Positions 39,060-50,201 of a stretch of 64,000 nt of DNA are shown here, piece after piece. The stretch is from NCBI GenBank assembly GCA_963575745.1, contig CAUYUJ010000692.1:225001-289000 (forward strand), read 5' to 3'. How positions within the stretch are numbered: the first letter of the stretch is position 1; the number at the start of each line of letters is the position of its first letter. The translations under genes and the position numbers were made by a program. The notes beneath the pieces were generated by a model. The model was not told where the DNA came from. It saw nothing but the letters and a program-made list of their open reading frames with translations, and did no database searches. Source of the stretch: Prorocentrum cordatum. Lineage: Eukaryota; Sar; Dinophyceae; Prorocentrales; Prorocentraceae.

Positions 39060-39760
39060 TTGGAGGGATCTTTGGGCTATCCAAGGGCCGTCTTGGGGAT
39101 ATGTTGGAGGTCTCTGGACCCGTGGTGCCTCTTGGGGCACCCATGGGGCCGTTTTGGGGTCTTGGGGCCCTCTTGGGGCTCTTTGGGGAGGTCTGGGAGG
39201 TCTCTTGCGGCCATCTTGGAGGCCACGGCGCAAAAAAGAAGCGCGGCGTCAATTACGGTCCCCCCTTCGGAACCCGACAAGTTGCCTCTTGGGGCTTTCT
39301 TGGGCCGCTCTTGGGGCGCTCTTGAGCGCTCTTGGGCCCGTTCTGGGCCTCTGGGGCTTGTCTTGGGGCTCTCTTGGGCCACCTTGGGGCCATCTTGAAG
39401 CCTCAAGAGCCCACTGAAAGCGAAAAGGCGAGGAGGGTCAACAACATTGATTTTCCTTGGACTTTTCAAGGATTTTGGCCTCTCGGGGTGGCTTCGTGTA
39501 GGGCTATCTTGAGCGATCTTGGAGGTCATCTTGAGCTCTCTTGGGCTGTCTTGGCGCCATCTTGCACCAAAACACGCTCCAACCACCCGCGGCCACCCCC
39601 TCCAGGCCCAGGGGGAGGGGGTAGAGGGAGGGGTGAACCCCTCCCCGAAGGGGAAGAAGGGGGTTGGACAGAGGGGGCTCTCCAAACCACTCACGCCCAC
39701 AGGGCTGGTGGGATTTGCAAGCTTCAGGGCCATCAGCGGTGAGAAAGTCTCGGGCGAAAC
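39060..39760. repeat. Repeat H, first locus (TCTTGGGGCC array and flank)
   Basis: 39060-39410 and parts to 39560 are degenerate 10-base units of TCTTGGGGCC or TCTTGGGGCG. The following flank has ATCTTGAGCGATCTTGGAGG, a GGGGAGGGG patch and CGCCCACAGGGCTGGTGGGA. The same order is found at 57000-57670, so this is a dispersed family, not a local accident. Confidence 0.65.
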
Positions 39761-40026
39761 GCCCGGCCCACCCTGTCGACGTGCCTCGGGTTGCGACAGG
39801 GAGGAGCTGTTTAGAAGGAGATGGAAGCGAGCGAGCAGAAGTCGCGCCCCCGGCGCCCAGCGCGGCGGAAGTGGGAGAGGGTCCTGTTCGGGTCCGCCTA
39901 CGCAGAGGCGAGCCCGTTCGAGTGCCCGAAGTACGGGGTGCAGAACGTCTGGAACGACCACAGGCAAGCCGCTGGTGTCGGCGGCGGCGGCGTCGTCGTC
40001 GTCATTCGCGCCACTGGACGCTCTGG

Positions 40027-40251
40027 GATCTGGACGCCCGAAATGGGTACGGAAAGAATGGGTACAATGCCCTACAGCATTTCCTGCTCGTTTTGAACAG
40101 GACTCGCTGTCGGTGTGGCCGCGGCCTGAGTCCATTTGAGACAGAAGGCCGCCTGCCCAACAGCGGCCGCTGTTGGTCTGGGACAACATTTGCTGTTTGG
40201 CATGGTACCCATTCTTTCAGTACCCATTTCGGGCACCCAAATGGGAGGATC
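40027..40251. mobile_element. Foldback element I
   Basis: Arms: GCCCGAAATGGGTACGGAAA then GAATGGGTACAATGCC on the left (40036 on); GGTACCCATTCTTTCAGTAC and CCATTTCGGGC on the right, about 85% complementary over 45 bases. The interior holds a perfect 20-base palindrome, CCAACAGCGGCCGCTGTTGG, at 40157-40176. No coding capacity. Confidence 0.7.
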
Positions 40252-40619
40252 AGGAAGCTCCAGGAGGCCCCAGGCAGGACAGCCCCAGGAGGAGGGGTGG
40301 GGGAAGGGAGAACAGGAGGAAAAACGGGAAGTAGGAGAACAAAGGTGGCAAGGAGGGAGAGGAAGGGAGGAGGAGTGAGGAGGGGGAGGAGTATGAGGTA
40401 CTCGGAGGCCTGTAAACCTGCTCGTTGCCCCGTTGCCCTCCTCTCAGCCATTTGGGCTCAACGGGGTCTTGCAGGGTCGAGGAGGAGTAGGAGGATCCAT
40501 TATGTAGTGCGCGTTTTTCTCCACCCCAACGCAGGCGAAGCGTGCCCTTGGCAGGAGGAAGATGAGGAGGGGACGGGGTGTGATAAAGGGGCAGAAGCAG
40601 AGGGAAGAGTAACGAAGGA

Positions 40620-40660
40620 GGGGGAGGAGGAGGAGGAGGAGGAGGAGGAGGAGGAGAAGT
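40620..40660. repeat. Short GAG microsatellite
   Basis: About 40 bases of GAG triplets within a wider purine-rich stretch (40270-40400 and 40555-40665). Confidence 0.8.
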
Positions 40661-40789
40661 GGCATTGAGGGAAGTGGTTGAGAAGGCATCTGGAGGGAGG
40701 AGGACTGACCCCGCGGGTGGAAAAGGGGGACACCATTCCACAGGGCGTGTTTCCGCTGTGCCCGCGGCGTTCCGCCCGACCCGGCCGCG

Positions 40790-41350
40790 GGGGATGATGG
40801 ATGATGGTGGTGATGATATGATTGAGGGGGAGGATGATCATGATGATAATGGCCGAGTGGGGTAATATTGATGGCGATATCGATGACCAGGATGACATCG
40901 ATGATGTTGAGGATCATGATCATGCTGACGATTATTTTGATGATGATGATGCTGCTGCTGATGCTGCTGATGATGAGGATGGTGATCGCGGTGGTGATGG
41001 TGACGACAATGCTGATGATGATGATGCTGCTGCTGATGATGATGATGACCGTGATGGTGGTGGTGGAGGTGGTGATCATGCTGATTAGGATGATGTTGAT
41101 GCTGCTGATTATGATGCTGCTGATGAAGATGCTGATTCTGACAATCATGCTGATTATGATGATGCTGATACTGATGGTGATGATGCTGCTGCTGCTGATT
41201 ATGATGTTGGTTATGCTGATCATGATGACTATGATGATAATGATAATGATGGTGATGCTGATGATGATGATGATGGTGATGCTGCTGATGATGATGGTGG
41301 TGGTGGTGGCGTTGGTGGTGGTGGTGGTGGTGATGATGGATGATGACGGT
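40790..41350. repeat. (GAT)n with GCT interruptions
   Basis: About 560 bases of GAT/GCT/GGT triplets, also readable as long Asp/Ala, Met/Leu or His/Gln frames. No gene. Confidence 0.9.
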
Positions 41351-41427
41351 TGTGTTGATGATGGTGTTGGCGTTGATGATCGAGGATCGATGTTCGCGGT
41401 TCGAGGCTTTTTGGGGTGTCCTACGCC

Positions 41428-41515
41428 CTTTGTGGGCCTCTGGGAGGCTTTTGAGTCGCCACGGCTGGATTACCTTCGGATTCAAAGCGCACCCCTAGAG
41501 AGATCTTGGCGACAT
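41428..41515 (+). repeat. Dispersed repeat A, copy 6 (partial)
   Basis: GGGCCTCTGGGAGGC, TGAGTCGCCACGGCTGG and CAAAGCGCACCCCTAGAGAG, then the copy breaks into the purine tract 41515-41710. Confidence 0.65.
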
Positions 41516-41710
41516 GGGAAGGAGGGGGCGGAGGAAGAGGGGAGAACGAGGCTGAGCATGAGGATGAGGTGGAGGATGAGGATGAGGTGGAGGATGGGGA
41601 TGCGGAGGAGGAGGAGGAGGAGAAGGTGGATGAGGATGAGGATGAGGCGGAGCTGGAGGACGACGAGGAAGGACAACGAGGACGAGACAGGAGGAGGATG
41701 GGGAGGTCGT
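41515..41710. repeat. GAG/GAT purine tract
   Basis: GAGGATGAGGTGGAGGATGA-type triplets, about 195 bases. Confidence 0.85.
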
Positions 41711-41989
41711 GAGGATGAAGGAACGTGCGCGTTGGGAGCCGGCAGGGGCCTCGGACCGTGGACCCTCGTCCACGGATCCCCTTGGAGGCGCGCGTGGCCC
41801 AGACGGGCGCCTTTGTCACAGCTCCTCCTCCTCCTCCTGCTCCTGCTTCTCCGCCTGGCTCCTCCTCCTACTCCTCCTCCAGCCACGTGGGCTTAGCCAT
41901 GAGTGGGCCGTGGCCGCGCTGAGCGCGGGCGCGAAACGACCAGCACGTCCTGGAACCGACGTTGGCCTCCACCCCCCACCGCTCACGCC

Positions 41990-42780
41990 CCGCCATGATG
42001 GCTGGCGGGAACGACGCGCGGCGCCCGCTGACGGCGATGCGCGCTGGCTGGATCATCGCGGTGTTCGTGCTAAACGCAATGCGCGTGGTGGTCTGGAACC
42101 CACTGAGCATTGCGGACCTTGACAGAACACTGGAGATAGCCTACGAGTACAACGCGGCCGACGCCATCATTCTGATCGGCACGCAGCGCCACTGCAAGAC
42201 AGAGTCACCCTACATGGTGGAGGACCTCCCCCACTCGCGCGGTACAGTTTGGATTGAACAGGAAGGCGCGCTTCAACAACACGTCATGCAGCATCACCAT
42301 CCTCCTCAACAAAGCCACGATCACCGACGGCTATACAAGGCAGAGTGGGAGCTCTTCGACTGCGCAGCAAGACCTACGACATTACGCCCATCGGCCTGTA
42401 TTTCTGCCCGCGGAGTCGAGACGGACGAGAACAGTATCGCATCGAGAACACCACCATCGCGATCGACTATTTCGTATCATCTTTTCTTGCCTCGGTTTCA
42501 GCACGTCAGCACCGATCATAGGCGTGGACGCGAACGACGGCATCGGCATAGGGAACACTGCAACGGGGCCGCAGCACGTTGAACGTGAGAGTGTCGGCCC
42601 CCGCGCCAGACAGCGAGAGCATCATGCATGGGGCGAAACTGAGGAACTTCGATGAGAGCAACGGCGTGGTCTTCATGGGCACCTTCTACCCGAGCGGACC
42701 CAGCTTCTACGGCGCGGCCTACGGAGGCAAGCGGCGCGTGTCATGAATCGACCACATCCTGAACCCCAACACCATCCGGG
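41990..42780 (+). pseudogene. LINE-3: endonuclease domain
   Basis: The frame 41962-42582 contains NAMRVVVWNPLSIADLDRTL and AADAIILIGTQRH, the first strands of a LINE endonuclease ('N..SL......... ...ILLQGTR'; QGTR is here GTQR). Other frames add IGLYFCPRSR near 42390, VDANDGI at 42528 ('D.N...G') and IDHILNPNTI at 42757 ('RIDYI'). Frames change several times. Confidence 0.65.
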
Positions 42781-42949
42781 GGCGGGCCACTGAGCTCGGC
42801 CAGGCGTATCGCTCGACCCGAAGACCGCAAGCAATGCCAGACGCTTGACCACGGGACCACATGGCCTTCAGGATGGACAGCAACGTGGATCTCGATTATC
42901 CAGGGAGCGCGCCGGCACCACGATGGGACTACGTGAAGATGGCCGAGGC

Positions 42950-43400
42950 CCTGAGGAACGAAAGCCTCACCGCTCCGCGAGAAGATCGAGCGCGAGATCG
43001 GCAACTGCATCGCGGAGGCGGGCTACAACGACATGCGTGACATGATGGCGGCGCACGGCAAACTGGGAGAGGCATGGAAGGACCTAGTGCAGCTACTACA
43101 ACAAGCAGGACAAGATATGTTCAAGGCGACGCCGAAGGCCATGCCACAAGAGTATGTAAAACTCGCTGCGTAGCGGGCGCAACTACCGCGACAACGAGGA
43201 GAAGCACGCGACGCTATGACGGACGAGCCTGAGTCAGCACTTCGCCTCCATCGGATCTCGAGCCAGTGCAAGATAATGCGGAAAAGACTACGCGAAAAGC
43301 GAGAACAGCAGCTTGCCGATGAACTCGAAGAAGCACACCGTCGCGGACAGGCTCAAGAGGAGTGGCGCATTTCCAGGTGGACTGCGGGATGAGGTATCGG
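42950..43400 (+). pseudogene. LINE-3: linker between endonuclease and RT
   Basis: Charged helical sequence in more than one frame: REKIEREIGNCIAEAGYNDM, HGKLGEAWKDLVQLLQQAGQ, KATPKAMPQEYVKLAA and, after a stop, EEAHRRGQAQEEWRISRW. This kind of basic helical linker sits between endonuclease and RT in dinoflagellate LINEs. Confidence 0.55.
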
Positions 43401-43599
43401 ACCCAGACGACGCAACTTCAACATGATTGCTGTTTGCACCCCGACCGCGGACCAGTGGAATGCCGACATGGCGAAGCCTGCGAAGGACGGGGGCACGAGC
43501 GTTCACGTGATCAGCGAGGGCGGCTTCATCAACAACGCCAGCGAACACGATCAAGCAGCACGACCGACGTACCAGGACCTGGAGGAGGGCGCGGAGGAC

Positions 43600-44880
43600 T
43601 ACCGGCGAATCTGCAGGGCCCTCAGCCGAACGAAACGACGACGCGCACCAGTGCCGTGGTCAGTGCCAGTGGAGATCTGGTCTATCCTCCTGTCAGTTAG
43701 GCGTGCCATGAAGGAGCGCACCACTGGAATCGGAGCTGGCGAACCCCTTCATGACCACCCACAACTTCGACATTGCCTGATAGGAGTACTGGCGCGAGTG
43801 CGGCAGCACCAGCGGCTGGCAGCGCACCAGGGCATGTCCCAGACGTACCAAGGCAGCAAGCAGAACCAGATGGGGGGCGCCAAGTCGATGCGCTTGCCCC
43901 ACGGCCTCTGCTCCTTCGGAAAGTCCTTGGGTAAAGATAGGGAAAGACCGACGCGTGCCTGACCGCGACTACGGCTACCTCCCCATCCAGATCGAGAACG
44001 GGGGCGGCACGCGCAACGGCATGCCTCAGCTGGAGGATGAGGAGCCATCGTATTTCCACCTTTGACACGAATCACGACATGCAGAACGCTTTCGCGCCTG
44101 TCCGCCACATGCAGTTAGACGGGGCAGTTCGACGACTGCATCGCGAATGCGACGCTGCCCTCCTCGCGCAGCGACACCGACGGGCCTGCTTCAGGATAGA
44201 GGCGGATGGCAAGACCATCGCGATGAAGATAGGTGAAGGAAATTCCATGGGCGGCGCCAGCGCGGCCAACGTGTTCCAGGAGGCCTTCGCGGTGCCCGTC
44301 CGACGCCGGCAGCAGCCCCACCGCGAGAAATACCCCAGCGAGCTCATGGCCCGCGACCCACTCTCCGATGAGCTCGTGGACCTCCCCCTCAGAGTCTACG
44401 CGGACGTCGTGAACAAGACGCACTGCGCAGTGAGCCCGAAGCACGAGCAACGTGATACTGCACTCCGACAAGCAGCTGGACATTGCGCTAAGAGGACTCG
44501 GAGTAGTGCAAAGCCAAGGCGAAGGAGGCGGCCTTGCGCATAAAACAAACGCGTCTTCCACGGCGCGACGACGCTCGCGTGCAGCGCCCCAGGCACGATC
44601 CTGAAGGGTGTCACCTTCCTTGGCGCCATCTTCACTTGCAGCGGTGTATTCTGGCCTGAAGTGGAAGCGAGGTGTGCGGCGGCGCGGCGAGGCTGGCGCC
44701 GCGTGGGGCAGTTCCGGGCGGAATGCAAGCAGTGGAATACAAAGAAGATAGCGTTCAGGAGCATGGTGCTCTGAGCCGCCACCCCCGGGCTCGCGGGACT
44801 GGTCCTCGGCAAGGCCCGGAAGAGAAGCTAGCTCGACAGTGTCGCAAGTTCGGACGAGTATTACATGATGGAGTGGCTTT
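43600..44880 (+). pseudogene. LINE-3: reverse transcriptase
   Basis: The main frame 44037-44543 gives FDTNHDMQNAFAPVRHMQL ('D...AF.S..'), AVRRLHRECDAALLAQRHR, ACFRIEADGKTIAMKIGEGN, SMGGASAANVFQEAFA ('G...G......F') and LPLRVYADVVNKTHCA, where YADD reads YADV. Part of the catalytic pair is lost. A third frame from 44560 gives the thumb-like region (ILKGVTFLGAIFTCSG). Frameshifts abound. Confidence 0.7.
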
Positions 44881-45800
44881 GTGACTACAAGTCGATGGCG
44901 GCAACGGAAGAGCACGTGAGGTTACAAGGGCACCGCCAGCGCATCATGCATGGTTGCGGCTAGGAATGGTGCCGACTGCAGTGGAACTACGACTGCAACG
45001 GCTCACGGAGTGGCAAGCGATCTCGCAGAGGTCTCAATGGCACAAAGAGCAGTTGGTAGCAGTCTTCGGCGATCTGGAGCTAGAGATAGCGAAAGAGTCG
45101 GAGTGCGTTTGATTCTTGCGGAGCCGACGACACCACCGAGCACGGCGAGGTCCAATCCTTGGGCGGCGCAGCTCAAGGAAGACATCGGCTACATGAGCGC
45201 GACAGAAGAGGGCGCGCAGCTTCTGTTTCTGATTGGCGAGGACTAAGCCTGTTCGACACCGAGGGCGACGCCAACGCAGCCTTCAACTTGCTCTATGTCA
45301 GGCAGTTTCGCAGCGAGCGGCTCACGCGGATACGAGATGCACCACCACCGCCTACACGCCAAGTGCTGGAACAAGGGGGGCGAGCTGATGGCGACTTTGA
45401 GTGCGGGCTGCGCAGCGCGGGCGGCTTGACGCGCCAAAGGCGCCTCGTCGCAAACAACGCCCAGCTCGTACATCAGCGCCAGGCGGAGGAGGGCAGCGCG
45501 GAGGGCAGAGGATGGCAGAACGGATCGCACTAACGAACCAATGCGTAGCATGCATGAACACGTTGAAAGATTGATGGACGGCAGTGCGAGACCTACAGCG
45601 CGCTTACGAGCAGGGGCCATGTTGCGTCGACGCCTCCCCCTTCAACCACCCCCTGATTGCGATGGAGGAGAGGTCGTGCCCCATCTGCCCCGATCTGGAG
45701 CCATTTGAAGGGTTCGACGAGCTGCGAGCACTCCTCCCGCAGCCCCTGCCAGAGTTTAAGTGGGACTTGCCCCCGCTCCGCCACAGGCGCCATGGGGGGC
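44850..45800 (+). pseudogene. LINE-3: C-terminal region with Cys pairs
   Basis: The frame near 44855-45110 is clean: YYMMEWLCDYKSMAATEEHV, MVPTAVELRLQRLTEWQAI, HKEQLVAVFGDLELEIAKES, with one stop between. Later pieces are QLKEDIGYMSATEEGAQLLF at 45172 and, at 45530-45770, NQCVACMNTL and RSCPICPDLEPFEGFDEL. The CxxC pairs may be zinc ligands, common at LINE C-termini. Confidence 0.55.
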
Positions 45801-46545
45801 CCTCTTCGACCAGGCCCCCGAGGGCGCCAATGGCGCCGGCGTGCTGGCGCAGCGGGGCCGCAAGGGCGGAGGCGACCAGCATCCCGGCGACCGACGCAGG
45901 ACGCGCTGGCAAAAGCAGAACAACTGAGTGGCGGGGCAGGAGGAGATCAGATCGACAACCTGGAGAAGATGGACGTCAAGCAGCTCCGCGCCCTCGCCCC
46001 CGTCTTGACCCAGATGGCGCTCAACCTGGCGATGGGGGCGAGGCAGGTGGAAGCCGTCAGCCTAGTGACCCTCATCATCGGCGCGGACGCGGAGCCCGCG
46101 GCGCGGGCGAGGGCCCGCGCGAAGTGGACGAGAATCGATAAGGACCGGCGTGGACCGAGAAGGCCGAGGGGATGCGCCAGCGCAACAAAGTGGACGACAT
46201 CGAGAGCAAGCTGAACACGATCAGCCGCGCCGCCCTGGTTGTTATCACCGAGGGGTGCGACTCTCAGGGCGACGTGGTGGGCGCAGAAAAGCAAGAACGA
46301 CCTGGGCGCAATGAGGGAGTGGATCAAGCAGACGCCTGCAAAGACGGCGGCCGAGACCTTCACGCCGGCGAAAGTACAGGGCGCATTCAAGGAGACGCAA
46401 GCGAGGATCCCCACCGTGAAGCACGACAAGCTGCTGCCATTGTACGCCTGCTTGGAGCAGCTCGGAGCTACCAATAAGAACGGAGGTGCGCCCATGTCCC
46501 ACCTTGAGAGGGTCCTCAGCACCTACTTGGACGACGGGTACTAGA
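45800..46545 (+). pseudogene. ORF remnants downstream of LINE-3
   Basis: Several overlapping frames: IDNLEKMDVKQLRALAPV and TQMALNLAMGARQVEAVSLV at about 45950-46080, RQRNKVDDIESKLNTISRAA at 46173, and MREWIKQTPAKTAAETF with VLSTYLDDGY ending at 46544. They are helical, probably a decayed ORF1/gag-like protein of a neighbouring element. No known domain recognised. Confidence 0.35.
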
Positions 46546-47172
46546 GGAGGGCGAAGGCGGTGTAACAGACCGCGAGGAGACTGGTGCGAATGGCTGTGCA
46601 CGTTGCGAGGGGTGACGGCGACCGTCCCGAGGGAGATGCACCAGCACCTCGTGGGCAAGGACGTGGGCGGCACGAAGATGCTGGCGCGAGTGAGGCGGGA
46701 CCGCGGCCGCTGCCGCGCCCTGCCGCATCGAGCCCGTTTGGCTCTCAGGCGAACCCTCCTTCCCCTCCTTGCGAGCCCCCCCCCCCTCCGAACCCGCCCG
46801 GAAGCCGCCGAGCCCGTCCCGCCCCCGCTCCCAGGGACATCCAGGGGCATTTTCGGAATACTGGGTGGGGGGGCGCGCTCCGTAATTCAATTGCCAACCT
46901 CGCCGGCCCTCCCCAGAAGAGGCCCTGGGTGCAGAAGTAGGGACCCGACCCACCTGCTGCTGCCTGCGTGCCGCTTTTTCCGCTTGCCCTCCTCCCCGTC
47001 TCGTGCTCCTCGCTGGCCCCTCGCTGTGCGTATTGCCGTGCGGTCCTCGGCTCGCTGGCTATCTCCTCTGCCCCCTCTGCCTGCGGGGGGTTGTGGTCGT
47101 TTGGTTTGGGTTTCGAAAGGAACCAATTGGGTGGGCTGGAGGCCCACAATCTCGGCTATAGGCCTTTGCTAG
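46546..47172. other. No recognisable gene
   Basis: GC-rich sequence with a short C-run near 46780 and a G-run near 46868. It ends in a pyrimidine-rich patch (46960-47060) and CTTTGCTAG, the acceptor of the next island. Confidence 0.4.
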
Positions 47173-47209
47173 GGTGACTGCAGACCTGCGTCGAAGACTC
47201 GCCCCAGAG
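47173..47209 (+). CDS. Exon-like island 1 of a three-exon model
   Basis: 37 bases between TTTGCTAG and the donor AGAG|GTGTTAG. The frame gives VTADLRRRLAPE and ends at a codon boundary. The intron that follows consists almost entirely of the AGT and CTC repeats. It is very short, so support comes mainly from joining in phase to 48048-48126. Confidence 0.35.
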
Positions 47210-48047
<838 letters not shown>

Positions 48048-48126
48048 GGATGCGTGCCCGTAGTGAGGGTTGCCCTTGTAGGAGCAGTGCGCCTTTTGGG
48101 CGAGAGCACAGGGCTCGCGTCTGGAG
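48048..48126 (+). CDS. Exon-like island 2 of a three-exon model
   Basis: 79 bases from CCTCCAG| to GGAG|GTATATC. The frame gives GCVPVVRVALVGAVRLLG then ESTGLASG and leaves one base, which joins to the next island to make a Gly codon. It is protein-like with a hydrophobic helix. No family recognised. Confidence 0.4.
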
Positions 48127-48239
48127 GTATATCGGCGTTCACAACGAAGTGCTCCTCAGAGCTCGCAAGGCCAAATGTTTGATGTCAGACCAATGCTTTG
48201 CACCAGGACTCCATGGGTGATTGCTTGCTTGCTCTCCCG

Positions 48240-49090
48240 CCTCCCCCGCTTCGTCATCGTCCTTTTTGTCGCCTTCGTTTTCTTCGTCTTTCGCCTTCTC
48301 GTTCGCCTGGTCTTCCTCCTCGTCTTCTCGGTCCTCCTCGTCGTTTTGCTTGTCGTCCTGGTCCTTTTCGATGTCCTCCGCGCTCCGTTGGATCCAAGGG
48401 GCTACTCATGTTTGTGTGGGATGTGCGGCGCACTGCTCCCCAAGGTTGCGGCATCTGCTAGTGTGTCCCAGTTAGTTCTGGACATGATTGTCCTTTTCGG
48501 GAGGCGCACCAGCGTGGGTGCTTTTCAAACATGAGATCGCTCGGAAGGGGTCCCCCGAAGGTTCTGGACAACGCGCGCCGAGGATGTCCCTCGGTCTCTG
48601 GACAAGACTCTGGACAAGGCTCTGCAAGGGCCCCCAGTGCTACACAAGGCTCTGGACAAGGCTCTGCACAAGGGTCTTCGGAAGGTTCTGGACAAGGCCT
48701 TGAAACGGGTCCCCGAAGAGGCGTCGCCTTTCAGGTTGGCGCTCTTGGAATTTTGGGAGGCGGTTTCAATTGTGTCTCGCTTTGGCTCATTATGAACACG
48801 AGGTGTCAGCGGGCAACTTGGTGGGGATTCGATGATCCTGACAATGTTGTCCTCGTCCCCCTCGTCGTCCTCATCGATTCTCTCTTCGTCCCCATTTCCC
48901 TCCCTGTCCTCACCCCTCGTCCTCTTCCTTGCCTCTTCGGTCTCATGGTTCTAGTCACCCTCTTGTCATCCTTCGTCGGTCTCGTCGTCCACCTTCCTCA
49001 GCGCCCTTCCCTCTTCGTCCTCCTTGTCATCCTTTTCTTTCTCTTCGCCCTCCTCGTCCGCCTTGTCTTCTAGTCGTCGTCGTCCTCCGA
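48240..49090. repeat. Pyrimidine-rich intron-like stretch with short repeats
   Basis: C/T-rich patches at 48240-48390 and 48845-49080 (TCGTCCTCCTCGTC words). 48590-48720 is a short tandem repeat of CTCTGGACAAGG-type units with GGTTCTGGACAAGG and GGGTCTTCGG variants. The final C/T-rich part leads into the acceptor GTTGTAG. Confidence 0.6.
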
Positions 49091-49106
49091 CCCAGGGGCG
49101 TTGTAG

Positions 49107-49168
49107 GCTGCAAGCAGTACGGCGACTCCTACCTGGTGCTCCAGGACTCTGCCCAGTGGATCGTGCGA
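49107..49168 (+). CDS. Exon-like island 3 of a three-exon model
   Basis: 62 bases from GGCGTTGTAG| to GCGA|GTGTGTGTG. The frame gives CKQYGDSYLVLQDSAQWIVR after completing a Gly codon with the previous island. It ends at a codon boundary. The sequence is well balanced and clearly different from the repeats around it. The intron begins with a GT microsatellite. No family recognised. Confidence 0.45.
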
Positions 49169-49193
49169 GTGTGTGTGTGTGTGTGTGTGTGGG
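49169..49193. repeat. (GT)n starting at a donor
   Basis: About 24 bases of GT directly at the 5' end of the candidate intron. Confidence 0.85.
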
Positions 49194-49502
49194 CGTGCAT
49201 GCGTGGGGTCCCTTGCCCGTCATTGTCGTCCTATCGCAGCGTGTGCACGCCAATCTCTTGTTGCTCGTGTAGGTGTAGCCGCCCTGTCCTGCCTCACTTC
49301 GCAAGCCCACAACTCGTCTAAGGAAACTCCCGTTGGGGCCGTTATCGCTCGAGCGCCGTCCTCATTTAAAGGTTGGCAATGCAAGTCTACGTACTTCGTC
49401 ACATGATTGACCGCGAGAGTCGTGTCACACCGCTGGTGTGTACGTATGTGAGCGTTTGTGTGTTTGTGTGTGTGATTCGAGTCTTGCACTTGGGCGCAGC
49501 CC

Positions 49503-49509
49503 CTGCTGT

Positions 49510-49584
<75 letters not shown>

Positions 49585-49586
49585 CC
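49503..49586. repeat. (TGCC)n microsatellite
   Basis: About 84 bases of TGCC/CTGC tetranucleotide repeat followed by GCCGCCGCGG. Leu-Pro-Ala-Cys and Gly-Arg-Gln-Ala frames come from it. Confidence 0.95.
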
Positions 49587-49679
49587 GCCGCGGCTGCTGC
49601 AAGTGCTGCTGCCGCCGCCCGCTGCTGCCCTTGCCTTGCACGTCGGTCGTTGGAAGTAGGGATTTCTGGGATCCCCAGA

Positions 49680-49800
49680 TCCCAACCTACTCCTTAGCCG
49701 CCTTCCTGCTTCAAGAGTCGAGCGGTTTTGCCCTCTTCCCTCTTCAGGGAGCGGGCGGAAGCCGAGTCTGCTTTCATGCTTCTACCCACTTCTTGCGGCA
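49680..49800 (+). repeat. Dispersed repeat L, copy 1
   Basis: Similar in order to 61650-61775: CCAACCTACTCCTTAG, CTGCTTCAAGAGTCGAGCGG, TTTTGCCCTCTTCCCTCTTC, GGGCGGAAGCCGAGTCTGC and TTCTACCCACTTC. About three quarters identical by eye. Confidence 0.5.
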
Positions 49801-49946
49801 CATGGGTAGAGAGTGCGTGAAGTTAAGTCGCGCTTCGCGGTTCGGCCCCGATTCCCTTGCGTTCTTCTCTTCTCCCTTGGGGGTGGGCGCGAGAGCGCGA
49901 AGTTCTTCGCGCTTCGCGCGGCGCGGAGCGTGATTTTAGGTGCACT

Positions 49947-50101
49947 TGAGAATGACAACATAAACAGGTTTCGGAGGTCCGCGCGGACTTCATTGATCGC
50001 ATCTGGACCCCGTCACTAGCGCGCGGAGCGCGCATGGGGCGGCGCCGGAGGCGCCGCCAGGGGGAGCCCACGCTTGACTGGTCGTTTCATCTTCTTCTAC
50101 A
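49947..50101. mobile_element. Foldback element B, copy 4 (inverted, truncated)
   Basis: The left arm is present (ACAACATAAACAGGTTTCGG, AGGTCCGCGCGGACTTCATT). The two core hairpins appear in the opposite order to copy 1: GCGCGC-GGA-GCGCGC at 50019 and a perfect GGCGGCGCC-GGA-GGCGCCGCC at 50040-50060. The right arm is mostly lost, replaced by CCCACGCTTGACTGGTC. This is a reverse-orientation copy. Confidence 0.65.
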
Positions 50102-50201
50102 GGGCCATCGCCGAGTAACGTGGATGTTTGCGATCAGGTGGCCGAGCGTCTTGCTGCATCTTGCGGTCGTTATTTTGTAGGGCAAAGTAGGGCGGGAGTA
50201 T

